From an uncultured Azospirillum sp. (GTDB lineage Bacteria; Pseudomonadota; Alphaproteobacteria; RF32; CAG-239): a DNA stretch of 64,000 bases. The notes below the pieces were generated by a model, which saw only the letters and a program-made list of their open reading frames with translations, was not told where the DNA came from and did no database searches. Shown here in pieces: positions 13,514 to 23,453 of the stretch (position 1 is its first letter; each line of letters opens with the position of its first letter). The DNA is taken from contig CAMYUM010000007.1 of NCBI GenBank assembly GCA_947301965.1, forward strand, positions 1 to 64,000. Reading direction: 5' to 3'. Position numbers and translations under genes: made by a program.

Positions 13514-13765
13514 ATGCCTAAAGATGAAATATCCAAATTAAGCTTTGAAGAAGCTCTTGCCAGACTTGAAAATCTGGTCCGCGAACTTGAAGCCGGAAAA
13601 ATTAAACTTGATGATGCCGTTTCTTCATATGAACAAGCCGTATCATTAAAAAAACTTTGTGAAAAAAAACTAAATGATGCCAAACTCAAAATTGAAAAAA
13701 TAGAAACATCAAAAAATGGCTCCAAAAATTTAACCCCTTTAGATAACACCGACGCCAATGACTAA
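13514..13765 (+). CDS. xseB: Exodeoxyribonuclease VII small subunit
   Basis: LSFEEALARLENLVRELEAGKIKLDDAVSSYEQAVSLKKLCEKKL. Confidence 0.93.
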   Translation: MPKDEISKLSFEEALARLENLVRELEAGKIKLDDAVSSYEQAVSLKKLCEKKLNDAKLKIEKIETSKNGSKNLTPLDNTDAND

Positions 13766-14660
13766 AATAGAAGAAATATTAAAAAACTATTCCCAACAAT
13801 TTAATCAGGAAATTGCCCGTTTCTTTGATTTTCCTAAAGGCGATGAAAAACGAGTAAGTCAGGCCATGCACTACTCTCTTTCTCGCGGCGGCAAAAGATT
13901 ACGCCCGTTTTTGGTCTACGAAACCGCCGGTTTGTTCGGAGTTGACTTTGAACACTCAATCAACACCGCAATGGCGCTTGAAATGTTGCATACCTATTCT
14001 CTCATTCATGATGATTTGCCGGCAATGGATAATGACGATTTACGTCGCGGTTTTCCCACTTGCCACAAACAATTTGACGAAGCAACAGCCATAATTGCCG
14101 GCGACGGTCTTTTGACTTACGCCTTTGAGATTATGAGCTATCCTCAAACCGCCTCTGATCCTGCAACCCGCTGCCGTCTTATTGAAATGCTGGCGCAAGC
14201 GGCCGGTGCTTTCGACGGCATGGTTTCCGGACAAATGCTTGATCTCATTGCTTCTACTTATACTATCCAAAATGACAACGCTAAAGACATCATTCGCCAT
14301 ATCGAAGAGATGAAAACCGGGCGTTTGCTGCGTTATGCCGTTGAGGCCGGCGCTGTGCTTGGTAATGCCTCCCCGGCTCAAACTGCCGATTTGGTAAATT
14401 ACTCCCGTAAAATCGGCATTGCTTTTCAAATTGCCGATGACATTCTTGATGTAACCGGCAATGAACAACTTGTCGGCAAAACATTACATAAAGACACTGA
14501 CCAGAATAAACTTACGTTTGTCAATCTTTACGGACTTAATATGGCCAAACAAATTGCCGATGAACTTATTGACGGAGCTGTTAATGACCTGTCATCGTTC
14601 GGCGATAAGGCCGAAAACCTGCGTCTGCTGGCTCATTACATAGTTGAACGCAACCACTAA
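13758..14660 (+). CDS. ispA: Polyprenyl (farnesyl) diphosphate synthase
   Basis: GGKRLRPFLV, HDDLPAMDNDDLRRG and QIADDILDVTG motifs. Confidence 0.93.
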   Translation: MTKIEEILKNYSQQFNQEIARFFDFPKGDEKRVSQAMHYSLSRGGKRLRPFLVYETAGLFGVDFEHSINTAMALEMLHTYSLIHDDLPAMDNDDLRRGFPTCHKQFDEATAIIAGDGLLTYAFEIMSYPQTASDPATRCRLIEMLAQAAGAFDGMVSGQMLDLIASTYTIQNDNAKDIIRHIEEMKTGRLLRYAVEAGAVLGNASPAQTADLVNYSRKIGIAFQIADDILDVTGNEQLVGKTLHKDTDQNKLTFVNLYGLNMAKQIADELIDGAVNDLSSFGDKAENLRLLAHYIVERNH

Positions 14661-14666
14661 AGGAGA

Positions 14667-15524
14667 TTGTGTATGAAAAAATTAATAATTTTACTCACTC
14701 TTGCTATTTCCGCATTTATATTCTCACAACGCGCCGTTTCACAAATTCAGCTCGGCCCGAGTTTATCGTTTAAGAAAGATACAAAATTCTACGTAGCTCC
14801 ATTCCGGAATTATTTTCCTCTAAACGGTGAAGGAACTTGTAACCCGGGGCCTTTATTTAATGATCTAATCCAAGATCTGGCCAATCTTACAGCAGCATCG
14901 CCCAAAACCTACTGTTTTAGAAATTATGAAGAAACCATTAGAATTGGAGCCAAGGGAGCAGTAGACATTGCACTAGGTATATACTCTGATACCTCTTTAT
15001 ACGAAGAATGGAAAATTATTTACCCGGCGGTTATTGACAACCCGGTACATCTGGTAATGGTCCCTTCGCGCATTTCCGAAGTAAAATCAATTGATGACCT
15101 CAAAAATCTCAAAGGTGCAATTGATTCTCGTGACCACTTTAATGATTTTGTTACCGACCAACTTCAAAACTTTAATCTTGAAAAACTTGATAACAGTGAA
15201 GAAATATATCGTAAACTCATTTCCGGAGAGATTGACTATGTTTTTGTCACTTATTGGTATGGTATGGCTGAAGTCCTGAAATTAGGTGTTCAGGAAATGG
15301 TAAGTTTTTCGAAAAAAAGCATTTGGAATATGCCGTTGTTTTTAGGGGTATCCAAAATGTCTCAAAACCGTAGATTTTTCTCACATCAATTAACCGAATG
15401 GATGAAGGATGATGCCAAAAGAGAAAAATTTAAACAACGAATTATTGAAGCTTTGCAACAACTTGCCGAAGAAAACCGAGGAAAAGTTCCTTTAACATAT
15501 CAGCCTAATAAATCTGATATGTAG
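14667..15524 (+). CDS. Periplasmic solute-binding protein (SBP_bac_3-like)
   Basis: Signal peptide; VMVPSRISEVKSIDDLKNLKGAID pattern. Confidence 0.65.
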   Translation: MCMKKLIILLTLAISAFIFSQRAVSQIQLGPSLSFKKDTKFYVAPFRNYFPLNGEGTCNPGPLFNDLIQDLANLTAASPKTYCFRNYEETIRIGAKGAVDIALGIYSDTSLYEEWKIIYPAVIDNPVHLVMVPSRISEVKSIDDLKNLKGAIDSRDHFNDFVTDQLQNFNLEKLDNSEEIYRKLISGEIDYVFVTYWYGMAEVLKLGVQEMVSFSKKSIWNMPLFLGVSKMSQNRRFFSHQLTEWMKDDAKREKFKQRIIEALQQLAEENRGKVPLTYQPNKSDM

Positions 15525-15582
15525 CTTGACCAAAACTCAACAAGTTGTTAGATTGATACTGTAATAATCGGGGAACAAAAAC

Positions 15583-16254
15583 ATGGGACTTTTAATACAT
15601 CATCCAATTTCTCCTTTTTCGCGCAAAGTTCGTATTTTGCTCAGCGAAAAGCGTGTTTTGTTTGTATTAAAAGAAGAAGAGCCTTGGCATCTATCCCCCG
15701 AAGCCTTACGTTTTAATCCCGCCGGAGAACTTCCAATCTTTGTTTATGACGGCAATGTTATTTGCGGCAATAATGCTATTTGCGAGTTCTTAAACGAATT
15801 TTATCATCCCAAAGAGATTCCCCTTATCGGTGGTGACTGCAAGCAACGTGCGGAAATACGCCGACTGACCGAATGGTTTGACACAAAATTCTATCGCGAG
15901 GTCTACAAAACCATAGTTAACGAGAAAGTGTTTAAACGCTTTACTTCAGGTATTGCTCCCGATTCTAAAATATTAAAATCCGGTCTTTACAATCTTAACT
16001 TTCATATGGAATATCTGGATTGGCTCTGTGAAAACCGCAATTTCCTGGCCGGAGATAATTTTTCTCTGGCAGATATTGCTGCGGCAGCTCATCTTTCCGT
16101 AATTGACTACCTTGGTGATATTCCTTGGGAAGGATATAAAAATGCCAAAATATGGTATTCAAAAGTAAAATCTCGTCCGAGTTTTAAAGAAATTTTAAAA
16201 GACAACATTAAAGGCATCCTACCGTCAAAACATTATAGCAATTTGGATTTCTAA
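15583..16254 (+). CDS. Glutathione S-transferase family protein
   Basis: SPFSRKVRILLSEK thioredoxin-fold N-terminus; FLAGDNFSLADIAAAAHL C-terminal motif. Confidence 0.88.
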   Translation: MGLLIHHPISPFSRKVRILLSEKRVLFVLKEEEPWHLSPEALRFNPAGELPIFVYDGNVICGNNAICEFLNEFYHPKEIPLIGGDCKQRAEIRRLTEWFDTKFYREVYKTIVNEKVFKRFTSGIAPDSKILKSGLYNLNFHMEYLDWLCENRNFLAGDNFSLADIAAAAHLSVIDYLGDIPWEGYKNAKIWYSKVKSRPSFKEILKDNIKGILPSKHYSNLDF

Positions 16255-16255
16255 A

Positions 16256-16774
16256 ATGAAACATAGATATTTTACAATCTTATTTGTTCTTTTAGCCCTG
16301 AGCGCCTGCGGTCTCTTTAAAAGTGACAAAGATGAGCTTATTCACAAAAAGCCCTGGTGGAATACCGCACCATTCAATTGGATTGGCGCTCATGGTAACG
16401 GACAAGAAATTTACCATTGGCATCGCCCTCACACCGGCATCCAAAAATTTGCAACCGATCACTCATACTGTATGCAGAAAGCTAAAACTTTCAAGTTATT
16501 CCCTGCCACCAAAAAGTTTTTCCATGATATTTTTTATACTGAAGAAAAACGCTTGGATACCCGAGCCGACTGGAACGGCAAAAGCGGAATTTGGGCCAGC
16601 TTTGTTCCCTATGACGGTGCCCAGCCGCTTACCGTCAACGTTCCCACCCAAAGCGAAGATGATGATATCACCCCGCGTAAATATGTCGACTGCATGTTAG
16701 AACGCGGCTACACCTTCCGTAATTATAATATTCCGGAAATAACCAATATTTACCTTCGCACCCGAGGTCAATAA
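16256..16774 (+). CDS. Putative lipoprotein, unknown function
   Basis: Lipobox FVLLALSACGLF. Confidence 0.6.
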   Translation: MKHRYFTILFVLLALSACGLFKSDKDELIHKKPWWNTAPFNWIGAHGNGQEIYHWHRPHTGIQKFATDHSYCMQKAKTFKLFPATKKFFHDIFYTEEKRLDTRADWNGKSGIWASFVPYDGAQPLTVNVPTQSEDDDITPRKYVDCMLERGYTFRNYNIPEITNIYLRTRGQ

Positions 16775-16890
16775 TAACCTCCGCCGATAGCTTTATAAAA
16801 ACTGATAATATTTTTATATACTTGCCCGTCGCTTTCCGCCAATTTATTTTCTGCGGTCAATAAATTCTGCTCGCTGATTAACAGGTCAAC
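16768..16890 (-). pseudogene. C-terminal remnant of a NodT/OprM-type RND efflux outer-membrane factor
   Basis: Reverse strand reads VDLLISEQNLLTAENKLAESDGQVYKNIISFYKAIGGGYY*; in-frame stop immediately upstream (16891-16893). Confidence 0.7.
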
Positions 16891-17032
16891 TCAATCATAT
16901 TTTCCTCTTTATAAATTACCTTCAATTTAAATAATTTGACTTAAGGCCAATTCAAGCCGTAATTTTAATCAATTTTTTAGACATTGCCTGTTATGCTGGA
17001 ATATAAAATATCAAATCAAAGGGAATACAACC

Positions 17033-18058
17033 ATGTTATACAATTATCTAGATTCCTTTTCCGGAAACTTTTTAGCTTTTTTCACCTCACTTGCAATCAT
17101 GCTTGCCTGCGGAAAAAAATTCATTTCCGTCATGCATAATTGGCAACACGAAGGACAACCCATCAGAGAAGACGGTCCAAAAACTCATTTGGCAACCAAA
17201 AAAGGAACTCCGACTATGGGCGGACTTCTTATCTTGACCGCGATAATTGTTACAACCTTACTTTTTGCCAACCTGACCAACGGTTTCACTTGGGTTTGCC
17301 TAGGAGTATTAATTATTTTCGGGGCTACCGGCTTTTTCGATGATTATGTCAAAGTCAAAAAACACACCCCCAACGCTATGACCGCCAGAGTCAAACTTTT
17401 GATTCAATTTGCTACCGCATTAGGAGTTGCGGCTTTTGCCGTTTATCAGTATGAAACACCTCTCCGTTTTACAACCGTAATTCCATTTTTTGATGCCGAA
17501 TTACCCCTTTGGTATTTTTACATTCCGTTTATTATGGTCGTAATTGCCGGAGCTTCAAATGCCGTAAATTTAAGCGATGGACTTGACGGATTGGCCTCAG
17601 GTCTTGCTATTCCGTCATTCTTATCTTTTGGTATAATTGCCTTTTTGTTAGGATTCGGCTACTATAACATTTTGCCTTTCCAAAATCTGAGCATCATCTG
17701 CTCGGCAACCGTCGGTGCCTGCCTCGGCTTTTTGTGGTTTAACTGTTCTCCGGCCAAAATTTTTATGGGTGATACCGGCTCCTTGGCTCTCGGTGCTCTT
17801 CTCGGAACCATTGCCGTACTGGTAAAACAAGAGCTTTTGCTCGCCATTATCGGAATTGTATTTGTAGTTGAGGCTCTGTCTGTAATGATTCAGGTCTTCT
17901 GGTACAAACGTACTAAAAAAAGAGTCTTTCTTATGGCTCCGATCCATCACCATTTTGAACAGCTCGGTTGGAAAGAAACAACCGTTGTTTCACGTTTCAT
18001 AATCGTAGCATGGATAGCTGCTGTTTTGGGCTTATTATCTTTGCTGGTATCATTCTGA
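17033..18058 (+). CDS. mraY: Phospho-N-acetylmuramoyl-pentapeptide transferase
   Basis: KKGTPTMGGLLIL, FFDDYVKVKK, NLSDGLDGLA, FMGDTGSLALG, PIHHHFE. Confidence 0.97.
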   Translation: MLYNYLDSFSGNFLAFFTSLAIMLACGKKFISVMHNWQHEGQPIREDGPKTHLATKKGTPTMGGLLILTAIIVTTLLFANLTNGFTWVCLGVLIIFGATGFFDDYVKVKKHTPNAMTARVKLLIQFATALGVAAFAVYQYETPLRFTTVIPFFDAELPLWYFYIPFIMVVIAGASNAVNLSDGLDGLASGLAIPSFLSFGIIAFLLGFGYYNILPFQNLSIICSATVGACLGFLWFNCSPAKIFMGDTGSLALGALLGTIAVLVKQELLLAIIGIVFVVEALSVMIQVFWYKRTKKRVFLMAPIHHHFEQLGWKETTVVSRFIIVAWIAAVLGLLSLLVSF

Positions 18059-18069
18059 GGAGCTGACTG

Positions 18070-19197
18070 ATGTTGTCAAAGCACAGCACGAACAACCGTT
18101 TTGCCAATTGGTGGTGGACTGTCGACAAAACATTACTCGGATGCATTATTATCCTGATAATGCTCGGCATTTTTCTTACTTTCTCCGCCAGCCCTGCTGT
18201 TGCTTTGCGTATCGGATATGGCAGTTATCACTTTATTCAAAGACATCTGTTCTTTGCACCCATAGCTCTTGCCGTCATGATTTTTCTGTCCATGCAAAGG
18301 CTCAAAATCATTCGTCGTATTTCATTACTCGGTTATTTATTTGCCATATTTTTAGTCATAATGACTTTTTTTGCCGGAGAAGCCAATAAAGGTGCTTCTC
18401 GCTGGATTTCAATCTTTGGTTTTTCACTTCAACCATCCGAGTTTGTAAAACCCTTTTTTATCGTAACCGCAGCCTGGCTTTTTGACGGTCATCGTCAGCA
18501 CTCCGAGTTTCCCGGCAATTGGCTTTCTTTGGCATTATTTTTCATCACTGCCGGCCTCATTATGTGCCAACCTGACATCGGTATGACTGCGGTTGTAACT
18601 CTGGTGTGGGGTTTTCAGTTTTATTTGAGCGGTATGCCATTGATTCTCATTCCCATACTTGCGGCTTTGGGAATTGGCGGTTTAGTCGGAATTTACTTTA
18701 TATTTCCACACTTTCAGACTCGTTTTCAGCAATTTTTTGCCTCAGGCGGAGAGCTGAGTTTCCAAGTAAAAAAATCTCTTGAAGCTTTTCAAAGCGGCAA
18801 TCTCTTTGGACGCGGTCCCGGCGAAGGAATTGTTCGCTCGCATATTCCCGACGCTCATACTGACTTTATATATGCTGTTGCCGGTGAAGAATATGGTGTA
18901 TTTTTGTGCTTGGTAATTGTTGCCGTTTATGCTACAATCGTCATACGTTCTTTGTTACTTTCTTGCAAAGACAATAACTTATTTATAATTTTATCGGCCT
19001 CGGGATTGGCAATGTCTTTTGGTCTGCAGTCAATTATCAATATGGCATCAACGCTGCACCTTATACCGACCAAAGGAATGACACTTCCGTTTATTTCCTA
19101 CGGCGGTTCTTCAATCATTGCAACCGCAATCGGAATGGGAATGTTGCTTGCCATAACACGTAAAAACATCCATGCGGAGGACAAAGATGACAGATAA
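18070..19197 (+). CDS. ftsW: Peptidoglycan glycosyltransferase FtsW
   Basis: SEDS family: GASRWISIFGFSLQPSEFVKPF, FGRGPGEGIVRSHIPDAHTDFIYAVAGEE, PFISYGGSS. Confidence 0.96.
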   Translation: MLSKHSTNNRFANWWWTVDKTLLGCIIILIMLGIFLTFSASPAVALRIGYGSYHFIQRHLFFAPIALAVMIFLSMQRLKIIRRISLLGYLFAIFLVIMTFFAGEANKGASRWISIFGFSLQPSEFVKPFFIVTAAWLFDGHRQHSEFPGNWLSLALFFITAGLIMCQPDIGMTAVVTLVWGFQFYLSGMPLILIPILAALGIGGLVGIYFIFPHFQTRFQQFFASGGELSFQVKKSLEAFQSGNLFGRGPGEGIVRSHIPDAHTDFIYAVAGEEYGVFLCLVIVAVYATIVIRSLLLSCKDNNLFIILSASGLAMSFGLQSIINMASTLHLIPTKGMTLPFISYGGSSIIATAIGMGMLLAITRKNIHAEDKDDR

Positions 19198-20296
19198 CAA
19201 AAAAAGCAAACTCATAATTCTTACCGCCGGAGGCACCGGCGGACACGTATACCCCGCAGAAGCACTCGCACAAGAACTGTCGCAGCGCGGATATCGGCTT
19301 ATGTTGATAACCGACAAACGAGGTCAAAACAATTATCACGGCAAACTCGGTGAGATTGAAAACCGCGCTGTTTTGAGCGGTGCCTTGGTCGGCAAAGGCA
19401 AATGGTTTAAAATTAAAAGTCTGATCAAAACATCTTTGGGAATATTGCAATCCATGTGGATTATTGCCCGCCGTCGTCCTCATTGCATCGTCGGTTTTGG
19501 CGGATACGCATCTTTTCCATGTTCAATGGCAGCAATTTTACTTGGTAAAAACCTAATTTTGCATGAGCAAAATTCGGTTATGAGTCGCACTAATCGTTTT
19601 TTGGCAAAATATGCTACCGCCGTTGCCACCAGCTTTAGCAAAACCAAATATGCTCCTTCCGGACGCCGTGTTACTCAAACCGGAATGCCTGTTCGTTCTT
19701 CCATAAGCGACCTGTTTACCCAACAATACACCCCGTCAACCGGCAACAGAATTTTTAATTTGATAATCCTCGGAGGTTCTCAAGGAGCCAAGGTTTTCGG
19801 TGATGTGGTTCCGGCCGCCGTGAAAATGTTAGACAACAAAACACAAAAACGCCTGCGTGTAACTCAACAATGCCGCGCTGATGATGTAAAAAGCATTGAG
19901 AAATCTTATCAAAAACTAGCTTGTAAATCCACCGTTTCCAACTTTTTTAACAATATGCCCGAGCTCTACTCATCAGGGCATCTCATCATTTCCCGCGCCG
20001 GAGCATCAAGTGTCAGTGAAATTGCCGCTGTCGGTATTCCTTCGATTCTTGTTCCTCTGCCGACTGCCGCCGACGATCATCAAACCTCAAATGCTGCAGA
20101 GTTCAAAACTCATCGCGGCGGGCTTGTTTTTTCACAAAAAGAATTTACACCTGAAAAATTGGCATCAACACTCAATCATCTGATTAACACCCCTGATGAA
20201 TTGGTCTCTATGTCGACAAACACCAAAAAATTTGCCATTATTGATGCCGACAAACGTCTCGCCGACTTGGTAGAAAAAATTATTCGGAGAGGTTGA
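19172..20296 (+). CDS. murG: UDP-GlcNAc--MurNAc-pentapeptide-lipid GlcNAc transferase
   Basis: LTAGGTGGHVYPAEALA; LILGGSQGAKVFGDVVP; ISRAGASSVSEIAAVGIPSILVPLP. Confidence 0.96.
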   Translation: MRRTKMTDNKKSKLIILTAGGTGGHVYPAEALAQELSQRGYRLMLITDKRGQNNYHGKLGEIENRAVLSGALVGKGKWFKIKSLIKTSLGILQSMWIIARRRPHCIVGFGGYASFPCSMAAILLGKNLILHEQNSVMSRTNRFLAKYATAVATSFSKTKYAPSGRRVTQTGMPVRSSISDLFTQQYTPSTGNRIFNLIILGGSQGAKVFGDVVPAAVKMLDNKTQKRLRVTQQCRADDVKSIEKSYQKLACKSTVSNFFNNMPELYSSGHLIISRAGASSVSEIAAVGIPSILVPLPTAADDHQTSNAAEFKTHRGGLVFSQKEFTPEKLASTLNHLINTPDELVSMSTNTKKFAIIDADKRLADLVEKIIRRG

Positions 20297-20297
20297 T

Positions 20298-21218
20298 ATG
20301 TTTAAGCTTTTCAAAAAAAATTCGCTTCTGAAACTTCTTCCTCAAGTTAAAGGTAAATATTTAACTAATGTAAACCTAAGTCAGCATACATGGTTTGGTG
20401 TCGGAGGTCCGGCAGAAATCATGTATATTCCTCACGATTGTGATGATTTAAGTTTTTTCATTCAAGAGTGTCCGAAAAACATACCGGTATTTTTAATTGG
20501 TGGCGGTTCAAACCTGTTGGTACGTGACGGAGGTATTCCCGGCGTAGTCATAAAACTCGATTCTCCTGCTTTCAAAAACGTTTCAATCGGAACCAATGAA
20601 ATTACCTGCGGCGCCGGCCTGCGCAATATTGAACTCAAAAAATATTTGCTCAATCATCAGCTCGGAGGTCTTGAATTTTTGTGTTCAATCCCGGGAGTTA
20701 TCGGCGGATCGGTAAAAACCAATGCCGGCTGTTTTGGTCGCGAAGTAAAAGACGTAATTAAATCTGTGCAAATTATGAACGGACTTGGTGAGATAAAAAA
20801 AGTCGGAGTTGCTGATCTTGAACTGGGTTATCGCACCAGTTGTTTTCCCGATGATTGGATTATATTATCGATTACGTTTGTCACAACCCCTGACACCAAA
20901 CAAAACATTGAACAAAAATTGAATGAACAAAAAGCTTATCGCCAGGCCAAACAGCCTTATAATCAAAAAACTGCCGGCTCAACATTTAAAAACCCTCAGG
21001 GCCTGCGAGCTTGGGAACTCATCAAAAAATCAGGATGCGACACATTATCCGTCGGCGGAGCAAAGGTTTCGGAAAAACACTGTAACTTCCTTATTAATAC
21101 CGGCAATGCAACCGCCAAAGATATTGAAACTTTAGGCGAAATGATTATCAGCACGGTCAAACAAAAAACCTATATAACCCTTGAGTGGGAAATCAAACGC
21201 GTGGGCATAGATAAATAA
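20298..21218 (+). CDS. murB: UDP-N-acetylenolpyruvoylglucosamine reductase
   Basis: HTWFGVGGPAEIMYIP, GGGSNLLVRDGGIPGVVI, SIPGVIGGSVKTNAGCFG, GSTFKNP. Confidence 0.96.
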   Translation: MFKLFKKNSLLKLLPQVKGKYLTNVNLSQHTWFGVGGPAEIMYIPHDCDDLSFFIQECPKNIPVFLIGGGSNLLVRDGGIPGVVIKLDSPAFKNVSIGTNEITCGAGLRNIELKKYLLNHQLGGLEFLCSIPGVIGGSVKTNAGCFGREVKDVIKSVQIMNGLGEIKKVGVADLELGYRTSCFPDDWIILSITFVTTPDTKQNIEQKLNEQKAYRQAKQPYNQKTAGSTFKNPQGLRAWELIKKSGCDTLSVGGAKVSEKHCNFLINTGNATAKDIETLGEMIISTVKQKTYITLEWEIKRVGIDK

Positions 21219-22099
21219 TGTTATGGTTTAAGAAAAAAAATATCAAACCGGAAATCCCATCACCTAAGGTTGATGAACGCTATCGCGTTTATTTGCCCAA
21301 ACTGTGGCCCTACCGTTTTATCGGAAACTTGATTATATTATTTATTATTGCCGCCGCCACGTTTGGAATTTTTGTAATAAAAACCAATTTTGTAGCCCAA
21401 AAGCTTACTTCATTTTCTGATTATTTTCTTGAGCTCACTTCAGAAATGGGGTTCACGGTTGATGACATTTTGGTTTATGGCCGCAACAAAACTCCGCTTG
21501 ATGAAATCAATAATGTTGTAAATTTACATCGCGGCGATAACATCTTTGGTCCCAACATTCATCAGTTGCGCGCTGATTTGGAACAGCTTCCGTGGATAAA
21601 AACGGCTATTGTTGAGCGTTCATACAATCCCAATATAATAAGAATAACCATTACCGAACGAGAAATCATTGCGGTATGGCAAATCAAAAATCGTTTCCAC
21701 CCAGTTGATATTAACGGCAAAGTAATTGAAACCGATCAAATTCCGTCATCACCGTTGCTGCTGATAATCGGTCGCGGTGCTCCCGAACATTTACAAGAGC
21801 TGTTATCGGTAATTAAGTCCGATGATGAATTATACAGCCGCATAAAGGCCGCCAACTTTATTTCCGGACGACGCTGGAACATTATTTTAGACGACATAAA
21901 AAATGGCATAATTGTCAAACTTCCGGCCGAAAATACAGAAAAAGCATGGAAACGTTTATTAAAATTAAACAAAACTCGTGGAATTCTTAAACGTAAATTA
22001 ACCATCATTGATTTAAGATTCGAAAATAAAGTACTTGTAACCCCCAAAAAAGCTTCTTCTCAAAAGGCTTTTGAACAAGTGCAGGAACACGGAGTATAA
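21218..22099 (+). CDS. ftsQ: Cell division protein FtsQ
   Basis: Position between murB and ftsA; N-terminal TM, POTRA-like region, LPWIKTAIVERSYNPNIIRITITER. Confidence 0.88.
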   Translation: MLWFKKKNIKPEIPSPKVDERYRVYLPKLWPYRFIGNLIILFIIAAATFGIFVIKTNFVAQKLTSFSDYFLELTSEMGFTVDDILVYGRNKTPLDEINNVVNLHRGDNIFGPNIHQLRADLEQLPWIKTAIVERSYNPNIIRITITEREIIAVWQIKNRFHPVDINGKVIETDQIPSSPLLLIIGRGAPEHLQELLSVIKSDDELYSRIKAANFISGRRWNIILDDIKNGIIVKLPAENTEKAWKRLLKLNKTRGILKRKLTIIDLRFENKVLVTPKKASSQKAFEQVQEHGV

Positions 22100-22112
22100 A
22101 TGGAGCCGACAA

Positions 22113-23375
22113 ATGAATTCTTTTAACCGACAAACTTTGATTGCTGCTTTGGACATCGGTTCGTCCAAAGTTTGTTGCATTATTGCCCGTGTCGGGCGTG
22201 ATCAAAAAATCACTATTGCCGGATATGGTTATAATGCTTCAAAAGGCATCAAAAACGGTATAATTACCGACATCAAGCAAGCGACTTTTTCAGTATGTGA
22301 TGCCGTTGAAGCCGCAGAACAAATGGCTAATGAACGTGTTGAAAGAATAATTGTTAATATCTCCGGCAACCGGGTTAAAAGCTCTACTAAACAAGCAACC
22401 ATAAATCTCAATAAATCCAAACCGATTACTGAGCTTGAAATCAACAAAGTAATGGATAAAGGTATCAACAAAATCAATGTTGAAGATAATGAGCTTATCC
22501 ATTGCCTGCAAACCGGATACAGACTTGACGGCGGAAAAGAAACTTCAGATCCGCGCAACCTTTTTGGTGAAACCTTATCCGTAGACGTTTTGCTCGGAAT
22601 GGTTCCCGAAATTTCGTATCGCAACACCAAAACCGTGCTTGACAATTCTCATCTTGAAATTGCCGAAAAAGTTCTTTCTTCATACGCCTCGGGCCTGGCT
22701 TGTCTGGTTGATGACGAAAAAGAACTCGGAGCCACGATTATTGATATCGGCGGCGGAACCACGAGTATTGCCAGTTTCAATCACGGTCATCCTATTTATT
22801 TTAGTTCCATCGGTATCGGCGGCAACAACGTTACCAACGATATTGCTTGGGGGTTGACTACATCATTTGCCCACGCAGAACGTTTAAAAACTTTGCACGG
22901 ATGTGCATTTCTGACTTCTCAAGACCAAAACGAAACCATCAATGTTTATCCGGTCGGTGAAGAAGATGACAGCCTGATTAAAAAGGTTCCGAAGTCTGAA
23001 CTAATCAGCATCATCGCCCCTCGCGTTGAAGAAATGTTTGAGCTCGTTGCCCAAAAATTATCTGAAGTTAAAGACATTAATTCTCATCGTATTGTCCTAA
23101 CCGGTGGCGGCAGCCAACTGTTAGGCATAAGAGAAGTTGCTTCTCTCATTCTTGACAAGCAGGTTCGTCTTGGTCGTCCCCGCAACATCGGTAATATTTT
23201 GGACATTTCCAACTATCCGGTTTTGCAATATCCGTCATTCTCGACTGTAATCGGACTATTGCTTTTTGTGCTCAATTACACCGAACGCAAGCCGACCAAA
23301 GTAATATCCAAACCTCTCAACACCGAGGGTGGACGTTTTACCAAAATAATGAATTGGTTAAAGCAAAATTTTTAA
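22113..23375 (+). CDS. ftsA: Cell division protein FtsA
   Basis: Actin fold: ALDIGSSKVCCIIARV, IIDIGGGTTSIASF, VLTGGGSQLLGI; ATG at 22113 preferred to upstream ORF start 22071. Confidence 0.96.
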   Translation: MNSFNRQTLIAALDIGSSKVCCIIARVGRDQKITIAGYGYNASKGIKNGIITDIKQATFSVCDAVEAAEQMANERVERIIVNISGNRVKSSTKQATINLNKSKPITELEINKVMDKGINKINVEDNELIHCLQTGYRLDGGKETSDPRNLFGETLSVDVLLGMVPEISYRNTKTVLDNSHLEIAEKVLSSYASGLACLVDDEKELGATIIDIGGGTTSIASFNHGHPIYFSSIGIGGNNVTNDIAWGLTTSFAHAERLKTLHGCAFLTSQDQNETINVYPVGEEDDSLIKKVPKSELISIIAPRVEEMFELVAQKLSEVKDINSHRIVLTGGGSQLLGIREVASLILDKQVRLGRPRNIGNILDISNYPVLQYPSFSTVIGLLLFVLNYTERKPTKVISKPLNTEGGRFTKIMNWLKQNF

Positions 23376-23453
23376 TTTTGGTAACTAAACCTTAAACACT
23401 TTTTCATATTATAACATCAATTGTTATCACTTTTATAACCGTGGAGTAAATCT

